Assembly (NCBI GenBank): GCA_900104855.1 | Contig: FNSS01000001.1 | Location: 4,092,001 to 4,156,000, forward strand | DNA length: 64,000 bases | Origin: Rhizobiales bacterium GAS188 | GTDB taxonomy: Bacteria > Pseudomonadota > Alphaproteobacteria > Rhizobiales > Beijerinckiaceae | Reading direction: 5' to 3' | In this document: positions 54,563 to 63,864 of the stretch, in pieces | Layout: each line of letters begins with the position of its first letter | Numbering within the stretch: the stretch's first letter is position 1 | The notes under the pieces: generated by a model | Database searches by the model: none | The model's input: only the letters and a program-made list of their open reading frames with translations | What the model was told of the DNA's origin: nothing | Translations under genes and position numbers: made by a program

Positions 54563-55534
54563 ATGAGCGTATCGAGACCCTCGCCGGCGGGGTCGATCGC
54601 GTCCGGCGCTGCCGCCTTGCCGCGCGCCGCGGCATCGTTGTCCTTTCGCGGCCTCGTCTTCGGGCTCCTCAGCGCCGTGATCTGGGGGATCCAGCCGATC
54701 GTCTCCAAATTGTCGATCGCGGAAAGTCTGACGGCTGCCGATGTGACGGTGCTGCGCTTCCTGGCCTCGGGGCTGGTGCTCTTGCCGGTCGCCATGCGGG
54801 CCGGCCGCTTTCCGGTCGGGCCGCTCGGCTGGGGCCGCGCCTGTGCGCTCAGCGCGCTCGCGGGCGCGCCCTTCAGCCTGGCGATCGTGGGCGGCGTCGC
54901 CTTCGCGCCGCCCTTGCACAGCGCCGTGGTTTCGCCAGGCCTGATCCCGGTCGTGGCGATGGCGCTCGCGGTCTTCGTCCAGCATGAGGCGCCGAGGCGT
55001 GCCGAGCTCGCCTCGGTCGGGCTCGTGCTGATCGGCCTGGCCCTGTTCTCCTTCGAGGCGCTGTCGGGCGCGCCGACCCGCGAGGGCGCCTGGTTCGGCG
55101 ATCTCCTGTTCGTCGCCTCCGCCGTCATGTGGGCGAGCTTCGGTTTCCTGGCCAAACGCTGGCACGCCAATTCCTTCGCGGCGACCGCCGCGATCGCCAT
55201 CCTGTCGCTGATCAGCGTCCCGCTCTGGGCCGTCTTCCTGCCGCTCAACCTGTGGCAGGCGGCACCCTCGGCGATCCTGCTGCAGGCGGGGTTCCAAGGC
55301 CTGCTGGTCGGCGTGGTGGCGCTCTATCTCTACACGCGCACGGTGGCCCTGCTCGGCTCGGTGCAGGCGGCGCTGTTCGTGCCGCTCGTGCCGATCGTCA
55401 CGGCGCTCGCCGATCTCCTCTATCTCGGCGAATTGCCTTCGATCGCGGAGGCGCTCGGCATGGTGGTGGTGGTCGCCGGGATGATGCTCTGCGTGCTCGC
55501 GCCGCGCCTGTCGGGCGCCGTCGCTTCAGCTTGA
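54563..55534 (+). CDS. EamA/DMT-family transporter
   Basis: 323 residues with ten predicted helices after a 25-residue lead. First repeat FGLLSAVIWGIQPIVSKLSI, second DLLFVASAVMWASFGFLAKRW, and SVQAALFVPLVPIVTALADLLYLGE near the end are typical. Substrate unknown. It follows the corC gene by 41 bases on the same strand. Confidence 0.85.
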   Translation: MSVSRPSPAGSIASGAAALPRAAASLSFRGLVFGLLSAVIWGIQPIVSKLSIAESLTAADVTVLRFLASGLVLLPVAMRAGRFPVGPLGWGRACALSALAGAPFSLAIVGGVAFAPPLHSAVVSPGLIPVVAMALAVFVQHEAPRRAELASVGLVLIGLALFSFEALSGAPTREGAWFGDLLFVASAVMWASFGFLAKRWHANSFAATAAIAILSLISVPLWAVFLPLNLWQAAPSAILLQAGFQGLLVGVVALYLYTRTVALLGSVQAALFVPLVPIVTALADLLYLGELPSIAEALGMVVVVAGMMLCVLAPRLSGAVASA

Positions 55535-55639
55535 GCCGGCACGCGCTGGCCAAGATGTTCGGCCCCCTGCCGCCGCGCGGTCGCCTGAAGATCGCGAGAG
55601 ATCCTTATGCTGTCGTCGGAGCTCGGATGGAGGACAGGA

Positions 55640-56026
55640 ATGAAGCGGGCAATGACAACGCCTGAGTTCTCGCACTATCCGAATGATTGGCACTTGTCGC
55701 CGATCCTCGATACCGGCGACTTCGTCTTCCTTTCGGGGATCACAGGCACGCATCCGGATCTTTCGGTCGCCGCCGATCCGGAAGCTCAGTTTCGCGACAC
55801 CTTCGGATTCCTGCGGGCCAATCTGGAAGTCGCGGGACTCACCTTCGATCATATCGTCGAGATGACCACATACCATGTCGGGCTTCGGGAGCACCTGGAT
55901 GCCTTCATCAAGGTCAAGGATGAGTTCATATCGGAGCCATATCCGGCATGGACGGCGATCGGCGTCACGGAGCTGATCACCGAAGCTACGCTCGTCGAAA
56001 TCCGAGTGATCGCGAAACGCATGTGA
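55640..56026 (+). CDS. RidA/YjgF-family protein
   Basis: A 128-residue Rid-family protein (FVFLSGITGTHPD, TFGFLRANLEVAGLTFDHIVEMTTYHVG, YPAWTAIGVTEL, VEIRVIAKRM). RidA hydrolyses reactive enamines/imines from PLP enzymes. The Arg expected near the end of the standard RidA (ARV.V) is replaced by a Glu-Ile-Arg pattern, so it may be another Rid subgroup. The ATG at 55640 has GGAGGACAGG upstream. Confidence 0.8.
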   Translation: MKRAMTTPEFSHYPNDWHLSPILDTGDFVFLSGITGTHPDLSVAADPEAQFRDTFGFLRANLEVAGLTFDHIVEMTTYHVGLREHLDAFIKVKDEFISEPYPAWTAIGVTELITEATLVEIRVIAKRM

Positions 56027-56097
56027 ACGCCTGGGCCGCGGCGCTCATGCGCTTCCCGGCTCCCGCTTGCGAGATCTTTGCCGAATTGGGGGGCATC

Positions 56098-56142
56098 CCG
56101 TGCGCTGCAGCACGCAGTGTTGCTGTGCAGGCACGGAATCCA
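56098..56142. repeat. Short palindromic repeat (CCCGTGCGC family), copy 1
   Basis: CCCGTGCGCTGCAGCACGCAGTG... ending GGCACGGAATCCA. It is closely similar to 57171-57218, and its ends are partly inverted. It lies between the Rid and nicotinamidase genes. Confidence 0.7.
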
Positions 56143-56216
56143 CTTTTGGCGATCCTTGCCATGCGGGGCGCGACGTGCTGGCCTAGGGGCCTGTCGCCAG
56201 CATGGAGGGACTTGTC

Positions 56217-56270
56217 ATGTCGAAGGAACTTGTCATGCCGAAAGAACTTGCCATGTCTAAGGAGTTGACT
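56217..56270 (+). repeat. Three 18-base units, each with SD-like site and ATG
   Basis: ATGTCGAAGGAACTTGTC, ATGCCGAAAGAACTTGCC and ATGTCTAAGGAGTTGACT. Each unit supplies AAGGA (or AAAGA) about eight bases before the next ATG. A shorter related unit lies upstream at 56202-56216. Confidence 0.9.
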
Positions 56271-56996
56271 GAATTGTCGCGCCGGGACGCCGTCATGCTT
56301 GCGGGAGCGGCCGCGCTGGCCGCGGTGAGCGCCGGAACCAGCGAGGCGAGGGCCGAGACCATGTCCATCAAGCCGGCCGCCGACGACGTGTTCATCGTCG
56401 TCGATGTGCAAAACGACTTCCTGCCGGGCGGTGCGCTCGCGGTGAAGAATGGCGATCAGGTGATCGCGCCGATCAATGTGCTCGCCCGGAAATTCGTCAA
56501 TGTGGTGCAGACGCAGGACTGGCACACCAAGGGCCATATCTCCTTCGCCTCCGCCCATTCCGGCACCAAGGCCTTCGAGACGACGCAACTCCCTTATGGC
56601 ACCCAGGTGCTATGGCCCGACCATTGCGTGCAAGGCTCAGCCGGCGCCGCCTTCTCCGACAAGCTCGACCTGCCGATGGTGCAGCTCGTCATCCGCAAAG
56701 GCTATCACCCGAATGTCGACAGCTACTCGGCATTCCTGGAGGCGGACAAGACGACCAAAACCGGCCTCGCCGGCTATCTCGGCGAGCGCGGCATCAAGCG
56801 TTGCTTCGTGGCGGGCCTCGCCACCGATTTCTGCGTCGGCTGGACCGCCATGGATGCGGTGAAGGCCGGCTTCGAGACCTTCGTCATCGAGGACGCCAGC
56901 CGCGGCATCGACACGATGGGCTCGCTCGCCGCCGCCATCCGCGGCATGGATGCGGCGGGCGTGAAGCGCATCCAGGCTGCGGCGATTCTGGCGTGA
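56217..56996 (+). CDS. pncA: Nicotinamidase/isochorismatase-family hydrolase with Tat-like signal
   Basis: 259 residues. After three MxKEL repeats comes a twin-arginine-like leader (LSRRDAVMLAGAAALAAVSAG...EARA). The hydrolase domain has the catalytic Asp in VVDVQNDFLPGG, metal ligands in QDWHTKGHISF, Lys in VIRKGYHP and nucleophile Cys in GLATDFCVGWTA, all as in nicotinamidase. It would convert nicotinamide to nicotinate, here outside the cytoplasm. ATG 56217 with GGAGGGA upstream is chosen among four possible in-frame starts. Confidence 0.82.
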   Translation: MSKELVMPKELAMSKELTELSRRDAVMLAGAAALAAVSAGTSEARAETMSIKPAADDVFIVVDVQNDFLPGGALAVKNGDQVIAPINVLARKFVNVVQTQDWHTKGHISFASAHSGTKAFETTQLPYGTQVLWPDHCVQGSAGAAFSDKLDLPMVQLVIRKGYHPNVDSYSAFLEADKTTKTGLAGYLGERGIKRCFVAGLATDFCVGWTAMDAVKAGFETFVIEDASRGIDTMGSLAAAIRGMDAAGVKRIQAAAILA

Positions 56997-57170
56997 TCGG
57001 CAAGAACCGGCCTACCCGCGATCGGCGCTGCCATCGGCGCTGATCGCTGGTCCGTCTCTCTCCTATTGGCAATCGCCTCCAGCTGGGTCCCGGATCAGCG
57101 ACGCAACATTATCGTGCTGCATCGCGTCCTGGACGACCCCGATCCTGTTGCGTTTCTCCAGCTCGGTCGT

Positions 57171-57218
57171 CCCGTGCGCAGCGCAGCACGCAGTGTTGCG
57201 GTGCAGACACGGGACCCA
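57171..57218. repeat. Short palindromic repeat (CCCGTGCGC family), copy 2
   Basis: CCCGTGCGCAGCGCAGCACG... ending CAGACACGGGACCCA, related to 56098-56142. It lies in the 241-base convergent gap between the nicotinamidase and LprI-like genes, where nothing else is seen. Confidence 0.7.
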
Positions 57219-57237
57219 CGAGGCGCGCGTCAACGCC

Positions 57238-57711
57238 TCACTTCGGCGTCGCCATGCCGGCGAGCTCAGCTGGCCTCGGCGTGTTCAAGTCGATGATGCA
57301 GGCGAGATTTTCCTCGTAGATCTTGGCCTTCGGCCCGGCCAGGATCGGCACCACGTTCTGGCAGTAATGGTTGCGGTAGCGTACCCACAGATCGTTGCTG
57401 TCGCCGACCATGCGCTTCAGCAGCGTCCGCTGCTGGCCCGAGAGGTCCTTGCGTGCGTCGATCGCCGCCTTGAGCTTGGCGAGCGCGTCGTCCATCGCCT
57501 TTTCGGTGTCGGCCTGGCCCTTGCGCAGGCAATCGTCCCAGGCCGTCACTGCGAGCTTGGCAGGGTCGCACAACGCGGTCGAGGCGCGCACCGACTGGGC
57601 GCGAGCCTCACCTGCTGCCCCGAGGGCCCAGCTGGCGGCCAAGACAATGGCAACGGGGAACACAATGGCGAGACGACGGGTCTGCGACATCTTGCGGGGC
57701 TCTCGGCTCAT
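57238..57711 (-). CDS. LprI-like (DUF1311) exported protein
   Basis: 157 residues. A Sec signal peptide of about 39 residues ends at ARA (GEARAQS). The mature part has four cysteines (LCDPAK, DDCLRK, HYCQN, LACIID) and the pattern seen in lysozyme-inhibitor LprI/DUF1311 proteins. It would be periplasmic. The ATG at 57709-57711 overlaps the stop of the aminotransferase gene (TGATG); ATG 57688-57690 is an alternative. Confidence 0.75.
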   Translation of the reverse strand: MSREPRKMSQTRRLAIVFPVAIVLAASWALGAAGEARAQSVRASTALCDPAKLAVTAWDDCLRKGQADTEKAMDDALAKLKAAIDARKDLSGQQRTLLKRMVGDSNDLWVRYRNHYCQNVVPILAGPKAKIYEENLACIIDLNTPRPAELAGMATPK

Positions 57712-58892
57712 CAGGCGGCTTTGCGACGAGCGAGGAATTCGCCCATGCGTTCAATCGCACGCAAGATGTTTTCTGTCGAGTTGGCATAGGACAGGCGCAG
57801 ATAGCCTTCGCCATGCACGCCGAAATCGGGCCCGCCGATCACCGCGACCCCTGCCTCCTCGAGCAGCGCCGAGGCGAGCGCCTTGGCCTTCCAGCCGGTG
57901 CGCGAGATGTTGGGGAAGGCATAGAAGGCGCCCTTGGGCTTGATGCAGGAGATGCCGGGCAGCTTGTTCAGCCCCTCGACCACGACATGCCGCCGCTTGT
58001 CGAACTCGGCCACCATCGCGGTGACGCAATCTTGTGGCCCATCGAGGGCGGCGATGCCGGCCCATTGGGTGGCGGCGTTGACGCAGGAATGGGCATTGAC
58101 GGCGAGCTTGCGGGCAAACTCGTAGAGCTTTGGCGGCCACACCGACCAGCCGAGCCGCCAGCCCGTCATGGCATAGCTCTTCGAGGCACCGTCGAGAAGG
58201 ATGAGACGCTCGCGGATCGATGGGTAGGACAGAAGCGAGACATGCATCTCCCCGTCATAGGTCATGGAGGCATAGATCTCGTCCGACATGACGGCGACGT
58301 CGGGGTGCCGCTCGAGGCCCGCGACCAGCGCGTCGATCTCGGCCTTGGGCGTCACGCCGCCGGTCGGGTTGGCGGGCGAGTTGAGGATCAGGAGCCGCGT
58401 CCGAGACGTGATGAGCGCTAGCGTCTCCTCAGCCGAGAAGGCGAAGCCGTTCTCCTCGCGGATGGGCACCGGGATGGGTGTCGCGCCGGTGAACTCGATC
58501 ATCGAGCGGTAGATCGGAAAGCCGGGATCCGGATAGAGGATTTCGGCCCCCGGCTCCCCGAACATCAAGATCGCCATGAACATGGTGACCTTGCCGCCCG
58601 GAACGATCATCACCCGCTCAGGCGACACCTCGACCGAGAAGCGCCGCTTCAGGTCGCGCGCCACCGCCTCGCGCAGCGGCTGGATGCCGGTCGCAGGCGT
58701 ATAGCCGTGATGGCCGTCGCGTAGCGCCTTGATGGCCGCTTCGACGATATGGGGAGGCGTCGGGAAATCCGGCTGGCCGATGCCGAGATTGACGATATCG
58801 CGTCCCTGGCCGGCAAGCGCCGTGGCGCGGGCGAGGACCGCGAAGGCGTTCTCCTCTCCGAGGCGATCGAAGGCGGCGATGGTGTTGAGCAT
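57711..58892 (-). CDS. Class I/II pyridoxal-phosphate aminotransferase
   Basis: A 393-residue aminotransferase of fold type I. NSPANPTGG, SDEIYASMTYDG and the PLP lysine in GASKSYAMTGWRLGW are present, with a late Arg in LRLSYANS. Alphaproteobacterial relatives are annotated as aspartate or broad-specificity aminotransferases; the substrate is not fixed by sequence. ATG 58890-58892 with GAGGAAC upstream is chosen; the frame upstream is not homologous. Divergent from the dehydratase gene. Confidence 0.88.
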   Translation of the reverse strand: MLNTIAAFDRLGEENAFAVLARATALAGQGRDIVNLGIGQPDFPTPPHIVEAAIKALRDGHHGYTPATGIQPLREAVARDLKRRFSVEVSPERVMIVPGGKVTMFMAILMFGEPGAEILYPDPGFPIYRSMIEFTGATPIPVPIREENGFAFSAEETLALITSRTRLLILNSPANPTGGVTPKAEIDALVAGLERHPDVAVMSDEIYASMTYDGEMHVSLLSYPSIRERLILLDGASKSYAMTGWRLGWSVWPPKLYEFARKLAVNAHSCVNAATQWAGIAALDGPQDCVTAMVAEFDKRRHVVVEGLNKLPGISCIKPKGAFYAFPNISRTGWKAKALASALLEEAGVAVIGGPDFGVHGEGYLRLSYANSTENILRAIERMGEFLARRKAA

Positions 58893-59118
58893 GGCGTTCC
58901 TCGTCGATGGCGCACCTCTCAGGGAGAGGCGGGCCCTTTTTGGTTTCAGGCGCGGCCAGCTTCTCCTAAACCAAAGGCCGTCGATTTTGAACAGCCGGGC
59001 GTGCGGCGGCCTCAATCGCATGTCTGCCGTGCATTGATTTTGCGGATCAAATCGCGCGATATGCAAAGGGCGCTGTATCGAAGCGAACGCAGCGTGAGCG
59101 CAAGGCGAGGGAACGAAT

Positions 59119-60996
59119 ATGACCGGACGCAACATGGCCAATGGACGTGGGCGCGTCACCACGCGACGCGCGGTGCGGGCCCGCCCTGCAGGGGCCACCA
59201 AGGCGGTAGCTCCGGCGCGGCGCTTGCGCTCGCAGGAATGGTTCGACAATTCCGCCCATCCCGACATGACGGCGATCTATCTCGAGCGCTACCTCAATTA
59301 CGGGCTGACGCTCGAGGAGCTGCAATCCGGCAGGCCGATCATCGGCATCGCCCAGACGGGCTCGGACCTGTCGCCCTGCAATCGTCACCATCTCGAGCTC
59401 GCCAAGCGGGTGCGCGAAGGCATCCGGGAGGCGGGCGGCGTCGCCATCGAGTTTCCGGTGCATCCCATCCAGGAAACCGGCAAGCGCCCGACCGCGGCGC
59501 TCGACCGCAACCTCGCCTATCTCGGCCTCGTGGAGGTGCTCTACGGCTATCCGCTCGACGGGGTGGTGCTGACCACCGGCTGCGACAAGACGACCCCGGC
59601 CTGCATCATGGCGGCCGCGACCGTGAACATCCCGGCGATCGTCCTCTCCGGCGGGCCGATGCTGAATGGCTGGCATAATGGGCAGCGGGCGGGATCCGGC
59701 ACGATCCTCTGGCAGGCGCGCCAGGATTATGCGGCCGGCAAGATCGACTACCAGGAGATGCTGGAGGCGGTCGCCGATTCGGCACCCTCGGCCGGCCATT
59801 GCAACACCATGGGCACGGCCTCGACCATGAACTCGCTCGCCGAGGCGCTCGGCATGTCGCTGCCCGGCTGCGCCGCCATCCCGGCGCCCTATCGCGAGCG
59901 CGGCCAGATCGCCTATCGCACCGGCAAGCGCATCGTCGACATGGTGCGCGAGGATCTCCGGCCGTCGGACATCCTGACGCGCGAAGCCTTCGAGAACACC
60001 ATCGTGGTCAATTCGGCGATCGGCGGCTCGACCAACGCACCAATCCACATCAACGCCATCGCCCGCCATATCGGCGTGAAGCTCGAGGTCGAGGATTGGG
60101 AGAAGATCGGCCACAAGGTGCCGCTCCTCGTCAATATGCAGCCGGCCGGCTTCTATCTCGGCGAGGAATATCATCGGGCCGGCGGCGTGCCGGCCGTGGT
60201 CGCCGAGCTGATGCGTCATGGGCTGATCCACGAAAAGGCCCTGACGGTGAATGCCAAGAGCATCGGCGATAATTGCCGCGGGCGCGTCTCGGCCGATGAG
60301 GACGTCATCCGGCCCTTCGCCAAGGCGCTCGTCACCGATGCGGGCTTCATCGTCCTCAAGGGCAATCTCTTCGATTCGGCCATCATGAAGACGAGCGTGA
60401 TCTCGAAGGAGTTCCGTGACCGCTATCTGTCGAACCCCAAGGATCCCGAGGCGTTCGAGGGACGCGCCGTCGTCTTCGACGGTCCCGAGGAATACCATGC
60501 CCGCATCGACGATCCGAAGCTCAAGATCGACGCGCATTGCGTCCTCTTCATCCGCGGCGTCGGGCCGATCGGCTATCCGGGCGCGGCCGAGGTGGTGAAC
60601 ATGCGTCCGCCCGCCTATCTCATCAAGGCGGGGGTCAATTCGCTGCCCTGCATCGGCGACGGCAGGCAGTCGGGAACCTCGGGCTCGCCTTCGATCCTCA
60701 ACGCCTCCCCCGAGGCTGCCGCGAATGGGGGCCTGGCGATCCTGCGCACCGGCGACAAGGTGCGCATCGATCTGAGGAAAGGCACCGCCAATATCCTGAT
60801 CTCGAAGGCCGAGCTCGACAAGCGCCGGGCGGCGCTGCAGGGCCAGGGCGGCTACAAATACCCGGCCCATCAGACGCCCTGGCAGGAGATCCAGCGCGGC
60901 ATGGTCGACCAGATGGCGCAAGGCATGGTGCTCAAGCCCGCCGTCAAATATCAGCGCATCGCGGAAACGAAGGGTCTGCCGCGCGATAATCATTGA
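59119..60996 (+). CDS. IlvD/Edd-family dehydratase, pentonate (xylonate/arabinonate) type
   Basis: 625 residues including a basic N-terminal lead of about 35. Fe-S cysteines are in [18 protein letters not shown] and [38 protein letters not shown] and the C-terminal [18 protein letters not shown] match pentonate dehydratases (XylD/AraC-like) rather than IlvD. It would form 2-keto-3-deoxy-pentonate. No other pentose gene is adjacent, so its pathway partners lie elsewhere. Confidence 0.85.
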   Translation: MTGRNMANGRGRVTTRRAVRARPAGATKAVAPARRLRSQEWFDNSAHPDMTAIYLERYLNYGLTLEELQSGRPIIGIAQTGSDLSPCNRHHLELAKRVREGIREAGGVAIEFPVHPIQETGKRPTAALDRNLAYLGLVEVLYGYPLDGVVLTTGCDKTTPACIMAAATVNIPAIVLSGGPMLNGWHNGQRAGSGTILWQARQDYAAGKIDYQEMLEAVADSAPSAGHCNTMGTASTMNSLAEALGMSLPGCAAIPAPYRERGQIAYRTGKRIVDMVREDLRPSDILTREAFENTIVVNSAIGGSTNAPIHINAIARHIGVKLEVEDWEKIGHKVPLLVNMQPAGFYLGEEYHRAGGVPAVVAELMRHGLIHEKALTVNAKSIGDNCRGRVSADEDVIRPFAKALVTDAGFIVLKGNLFDSAIMKTSVISKEFRDRYLSNPKDPEAFEGRAVVFDGPEEYHARIDDPKLKIDAHCVLFIRGVGPIGYPGAAEVVNMRPPAYLIKAGVNSLPCIGDGRQSGTSGSPSILNASPEAAANGGLAILRTGDKVRIDLRKGTANILISKAELDKRRAALQGQGGYKYPAHQTPWQEIQRGMVDQMAQGMVLKPAVKYQRIAETKGLPRDNH

Positions 60997-60998
60997 AC

Positions 60999-61198
60999 GT
61001 GAGCGAGTAGCGAATGGCGAGTGGCGAATAGTGAAAAGTGAAGAGTGAAGAGTGAAGAGTGAATAGAGAGAAATAAGAGTTCGGCTTCAGCTACATCCTC
61101 CACTATTTTCCACTCACTCACTACTCACTACTCACTACTCACTGCTCACTCTTCACTCTTCACCACTCGCTACTCGCTATTCGCTATTCGCTACTCAC
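60999..61198. repeat. Large inverted array of 7-base units
   Basis: The left arm (60999-61070) is about ten units of GA(A/G)(T/G)AG(C/T). The right arm (61101-61198) is about fourteen units of the complement (ACTCTTC, ACTACTC, GCTATTC). The arms can pair into a long imperfect hairpin with a loop of about 30 bases. It fills the gap after the dehydratase gene. Confidence 0.9.
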
Positions 61199-61215
61199 CA
61201 CCGCAGGGGACACAC

Positions 61216-62070
61216 ATGTCGCTTCAAGACAAGATCGCGGCCTTTCGCCGTTTGCATGAGGGCGGGTGTTTCGTCATCCCGAACCCTTGGGATTTCGGCT
61301 CGGCGCGCTGGTTGCGCGGCCTCGGCTTCAAGGCGCTGGCGACGACGAGCTCGGGCGCGGCCTGGAGCCTCGGCTCGCCCGATAACGGGCTCAGCGTCGA
61401 TCAGGTGCTCGCCCATGTCCGCTCGATCGTGGAGGCGACGGAGCTGCCGGTGAATGCCGATTTCGAGGCCGGCTACGCGGCCGACGCCCAGGGCGTCGCC
61501 CGCAATGTGACGCGCTGCCTCGAGACCGGGGTCGCGGCGTTGTCGATCGAGGATTCGACCGGCGACAAGGCAAAGCCGCTCTACGAGCTCGCCGAGGCGG
61601 TGGAGCGCATGCGGGCGGCGCGAAGCGCCATCGACGCCAAGCAGAGCGGGGCGCTTCTGGTCGGCCGCGCCGAATGCTTCCTCACCGGCCATGTGGACCC
61701 GCTGAACGAAGCGATCCGCCGCCTGCAGGCTTATGCGCAGGCCGGCGCCGACGTCCTCTACGCGCCGGGCGTGCGCACGCGCGAGCAGATCGCGGCGGTG
61801 GTGCAGGCCGTCGCGCCGAAGCCCGTGAACGTGCTGATCGGCTGGCCGAGCGATTTGACCGTCGCCGACATCGCGGCGCTCGGGGTGCGGCGCATCAGCG
61901 TCGGCGGGGCGCTGGCGCGGGCCGCCTGGGCGGGATTTGCTCATGCGGCCGAGACAATCGCCAAGGAGGGCTCCTTCGCGGGCTTCGCGACCAGCGGCAA
62001 GCCGGTCGATCTCAACGGTTTCTTCCGCCAAGACTCGACCCACCGAGATGCACAGGAGCGCGCCTCGTGA
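61216..62070 (+). CDS. Isocitrate lyase/PEP mutase family protein
   Basis: A 284-residue beta/alpha-barrel protein. PNPWDFGSARWL, NADFEAGYA (Mg-binding Asp and Glu), IEDSTGD and GRAECFLTG are family marks. The KKCGH-type catalytic loop of true isocitrate lyases is missing, so a carboxy-phosphonate or oxaloacetate-type activity is more likely. It heads a three-gene unit whose members overlap by GTGA junctions. Confidence 0.83.
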   Translation: MSLQDKIAAFRRLHEGGCFVIPNPWDFGSARWLRGLGFKALATTSSGAAWSLGSPDNGLSVDQVLAHVRSIVEATELPVNADFEAGYAADAQGVARNVTRCLETGVAALSIEDSTGDKAKPLYELAEAVERMRAARSAIDAKQSGALLVGRAECFLTGHVDPLNEAIRRLQAYAQAGADVLYAPGVRTREQIAAVVQAVAPKPVNVLIGWPSDLTVADIAALGVRRISVGGALARAAWAGFAHAAETIAKEGSFAGFATSGKPVDLNGFFRQDSTHRDAQERAS

Positions 62071-62738
62071 CGCAACAGCCCAAGGGCGCGAGCGGCCCGC
62101 CCCAGCGCCGTCTGCTGCAAGGCAGCTACGGGCGCCTCGAGCCGCTCGACGAGGCGCGGCATGGCGAGAGCCTGTGGCAGGCCGTCAAGGGCGCCGACGC
62201 CATGTGGACCTATATGGCCTACGGGCCCTGGCACGATGAAACCTCCTTCCGCGCCTGGCTGAAGGAGCGCCAGGCGCTGACGGATCCGCTCTATTATGCG
62301 GTGGTCGACGGCAAGACCAATCGCGCGCTCGGCTGCGTGACCTTGATGCGCATCGATCAGACGAATGGCTGCATCGAGACCGGCCATATCTTCTTCTCGC
62401 CGGCGCTGCAGAAGACGCCGCTCGCGACCGAGGCGGTATTCCTGCAGGCAAAGCACGTCTTCGACGATCTCGGCTATCGCCGCTTCGAATGGAAATGCGA
62501 CAACGCCAACGAGCCTTCGCGCCGTGCCGCGCGCCGCTTCGGCTTCGTGTTCGAAGGCATCTTCCGCCAGCACGCGATCAATAAGGGGCGCAACCGCGAC
62601 ACGGCCTGGTTCTCGATCATCGACGGCGAATGGCCGGCCCGCAAGGCGGCCTTCGAGCGCTTCCTGGCGCTTGAGAATTTCGACGCCGACGGCCAGCAGA
62701 AAGTGGGCTTGTCCGCCTTGAACGGCGCGACGGGGTGA
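62067..62738 (+). CDS. GNAT acetyltransferase (RimJ/RimL type)
   Basis: A 223-residue N-acetyltransferase. GYRRFEWKCDNANEPSRRAARRFGF is the acetyl-CoA-binding region of the RimL-like group; LALEN closes the fold. The GTG start overlaps the previous stop by four bases (GTGA). The target amine is unknown. Confidence 0.85.
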   Translation: MTQQPKGASGPPQRRLLQGSYGRLEPLDEARHGESLWQAVKGADAMWTYMAYGPWHDETSFRAWLKERQALTDPLYYAVVDGKTNRALGCVTLMRIDQTNGCIETGHIFFSPALQKTPLATEAVFLQAKHVFDDLGYRRFEWKCDNANEPSRRAARRFGFVFEGIFRQHAINKGRNRDTAWFSIIDGEWPARKAAFERFLALENFDADGQQKVGLSALNGATG

Positions 62739-63193
62739 CGGGGCTCGCTTCCTTGCGTCGCGCTGCTCTTGAGGACCTCACGGCGCTGATCTCGCTGCAG
62801 CGCGCCGCCTATGCGCGCAACCGCGAGATCCTCGGCTGCGAACCCTTGCCGCTCATGGTCGATTATGCGGAAATCCTGAAGAGCCACGAGGTCTGGCTCG
62901 CCGGCGGCGAGGCAGCGCCCGACGGAGCGCTGATCCTCGAGGCGCGCAAGGACGATCTGTTGATCTGGAGCGTCGCCGTCGCGCCTGCGGCGCAAGGGCG
63001 TCGTCTCGGCAACGATCTCCTGGCCGCGGCCGAAACCCGGGCCCGCGAGCTCGGGCACCGCTTGCTGCGTCTCTATACGGGCGAGAAGCTCGAGGCGAAT
63101 ATCGCCTGGTATCGCCGTCACGGCTACGCGGTCGAGCGCGTCGAGGCGCTGTCCGACCGCAACATCGTGCATATGGTCAAGGCGATCGCCTGA
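62735..63193 (+). CDS. GNAT acetyltransferase
   Basis: A 152-residue protein with the GNAT core: SVAVAPAAQGRRLGNDLLAAAETRARELGHR (acetyl-CoA loop) and NIAWYRRHGYAVERVE. The GTG start overlaps the preceding gene (GTGA), so it is the third gene of the unit. Substrate unknown. Confidence 0.82.
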   Translation: MTGLASLRRAALEDLTALISLQRAAYARNREILGCEPLPLMVDYAEILKSHEVWLAGGEAAPDGALILEARKDDLLIWSVAVAPAAQGRRLGNDLLAAAETRARELGHRLLRLYTGEKLEANIAWYRRHGYAVERVEALSDRNIVHMVKAIA

Positions 63194-63261
63194 CGGCCCG
63201 GCCGAGCGGAAGCTTCGGCGAGCCAGGACGCCTGACGGACGCCCGGGAATGTGTGAGGAAG

Positions 63262-63864
63262 ATGAGCGACCACCGTCAGCATGCGCCTGCAACCTTGCGC
63301 AATCGCGATTCCATTCTCGATGTCCTTCGTGGTGTCCTGCCGATGACGGGCCTCGTCCTCGAAATCGCCAGCGGTTCGGGCGAGCACGTCGTTCATTTTG
63401 CGAAAAATCTCGCCGGTCTCATTTTCCAGCCTTCCGATCCGGATCCGGACGCCTTGCTGAGCGTATCGGCATGGGTGAAAGCGACACGCGTCACGAATGT
63501 GCGTCCGCCGATCATCCTGGATGCTTCCCGACCACCTTGGCCGATCGTTTCGGCTGACGGAATCATCTGCATCAACATGGTCCACATTTCCCCTTGGGAC
63601 ACGACGGTCGGATTGATGAAGGGTGCCGGCGCAATCCTGCCTCCGGCGTCACCGCTCTACCTCTACGGCCCATACAAACGCGAAGAGGTCCCAACGGCCC
63701 CCAGCAACCAGGCGTTCGATCGGAGCCTTCGCGATCATAACCCGAGCTGGGGCCTGCGAGACCTGGAAGCGGTCGCAGGGACGGCGCAATCCGCTGGGTT
63801 CTCAGAGCCGGTGATCACCGAGATGCCAGCAAACAATCTGAGCGTAGTGTTCCGCCGGAAGTGA
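63262..63864 (+). CDS. DUF938 family methyltransferase-like protein
   Basis: 200 residues. APATLRNRDSILDVL, LEIASGSGEHVVHFA (SAM-binding), WPIVSADGIICINMVHISPW and YGPYKR match DUF938 proteins, predicted SAM-dependent methyltransferases of unknown target. ATG 63262 with GAGGAAG is preferred to GTG 63253. It lies 68 bases after the acetyltransferase. Confidence 0.8.
   Translation: MSDHRQHAPATLRNRDSILDVLRGVLPMTGLVLEIASGSGEHVVHFAKNLAGLIFQPSDPDPDALLSVSAWVKATRVTNVRPPIILDASRPPWPIVSADGIICINMVHISPWDTTVGLMKGAGAILPPASPLYLYGPYKREEVPTAPSNQAFDRSLRDHNPSWGLRDLEAVAGTAQSAGFSEPVITEMPANNLSVVFRRK

Noticed and set aside
51861-54635. 924-codon minus-strand open frame opposite aroK, aroB and corC
   Set aside because: It spans three well-identified plus-strand genes and has no recognisable domain.
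61001-61198. Simple microsatellite in the gap after the dehydratase gene
   Set aside because: The units are arranged as two inverted arms around a loop, so it is recorded as an inverted array rather than a plain satellite.
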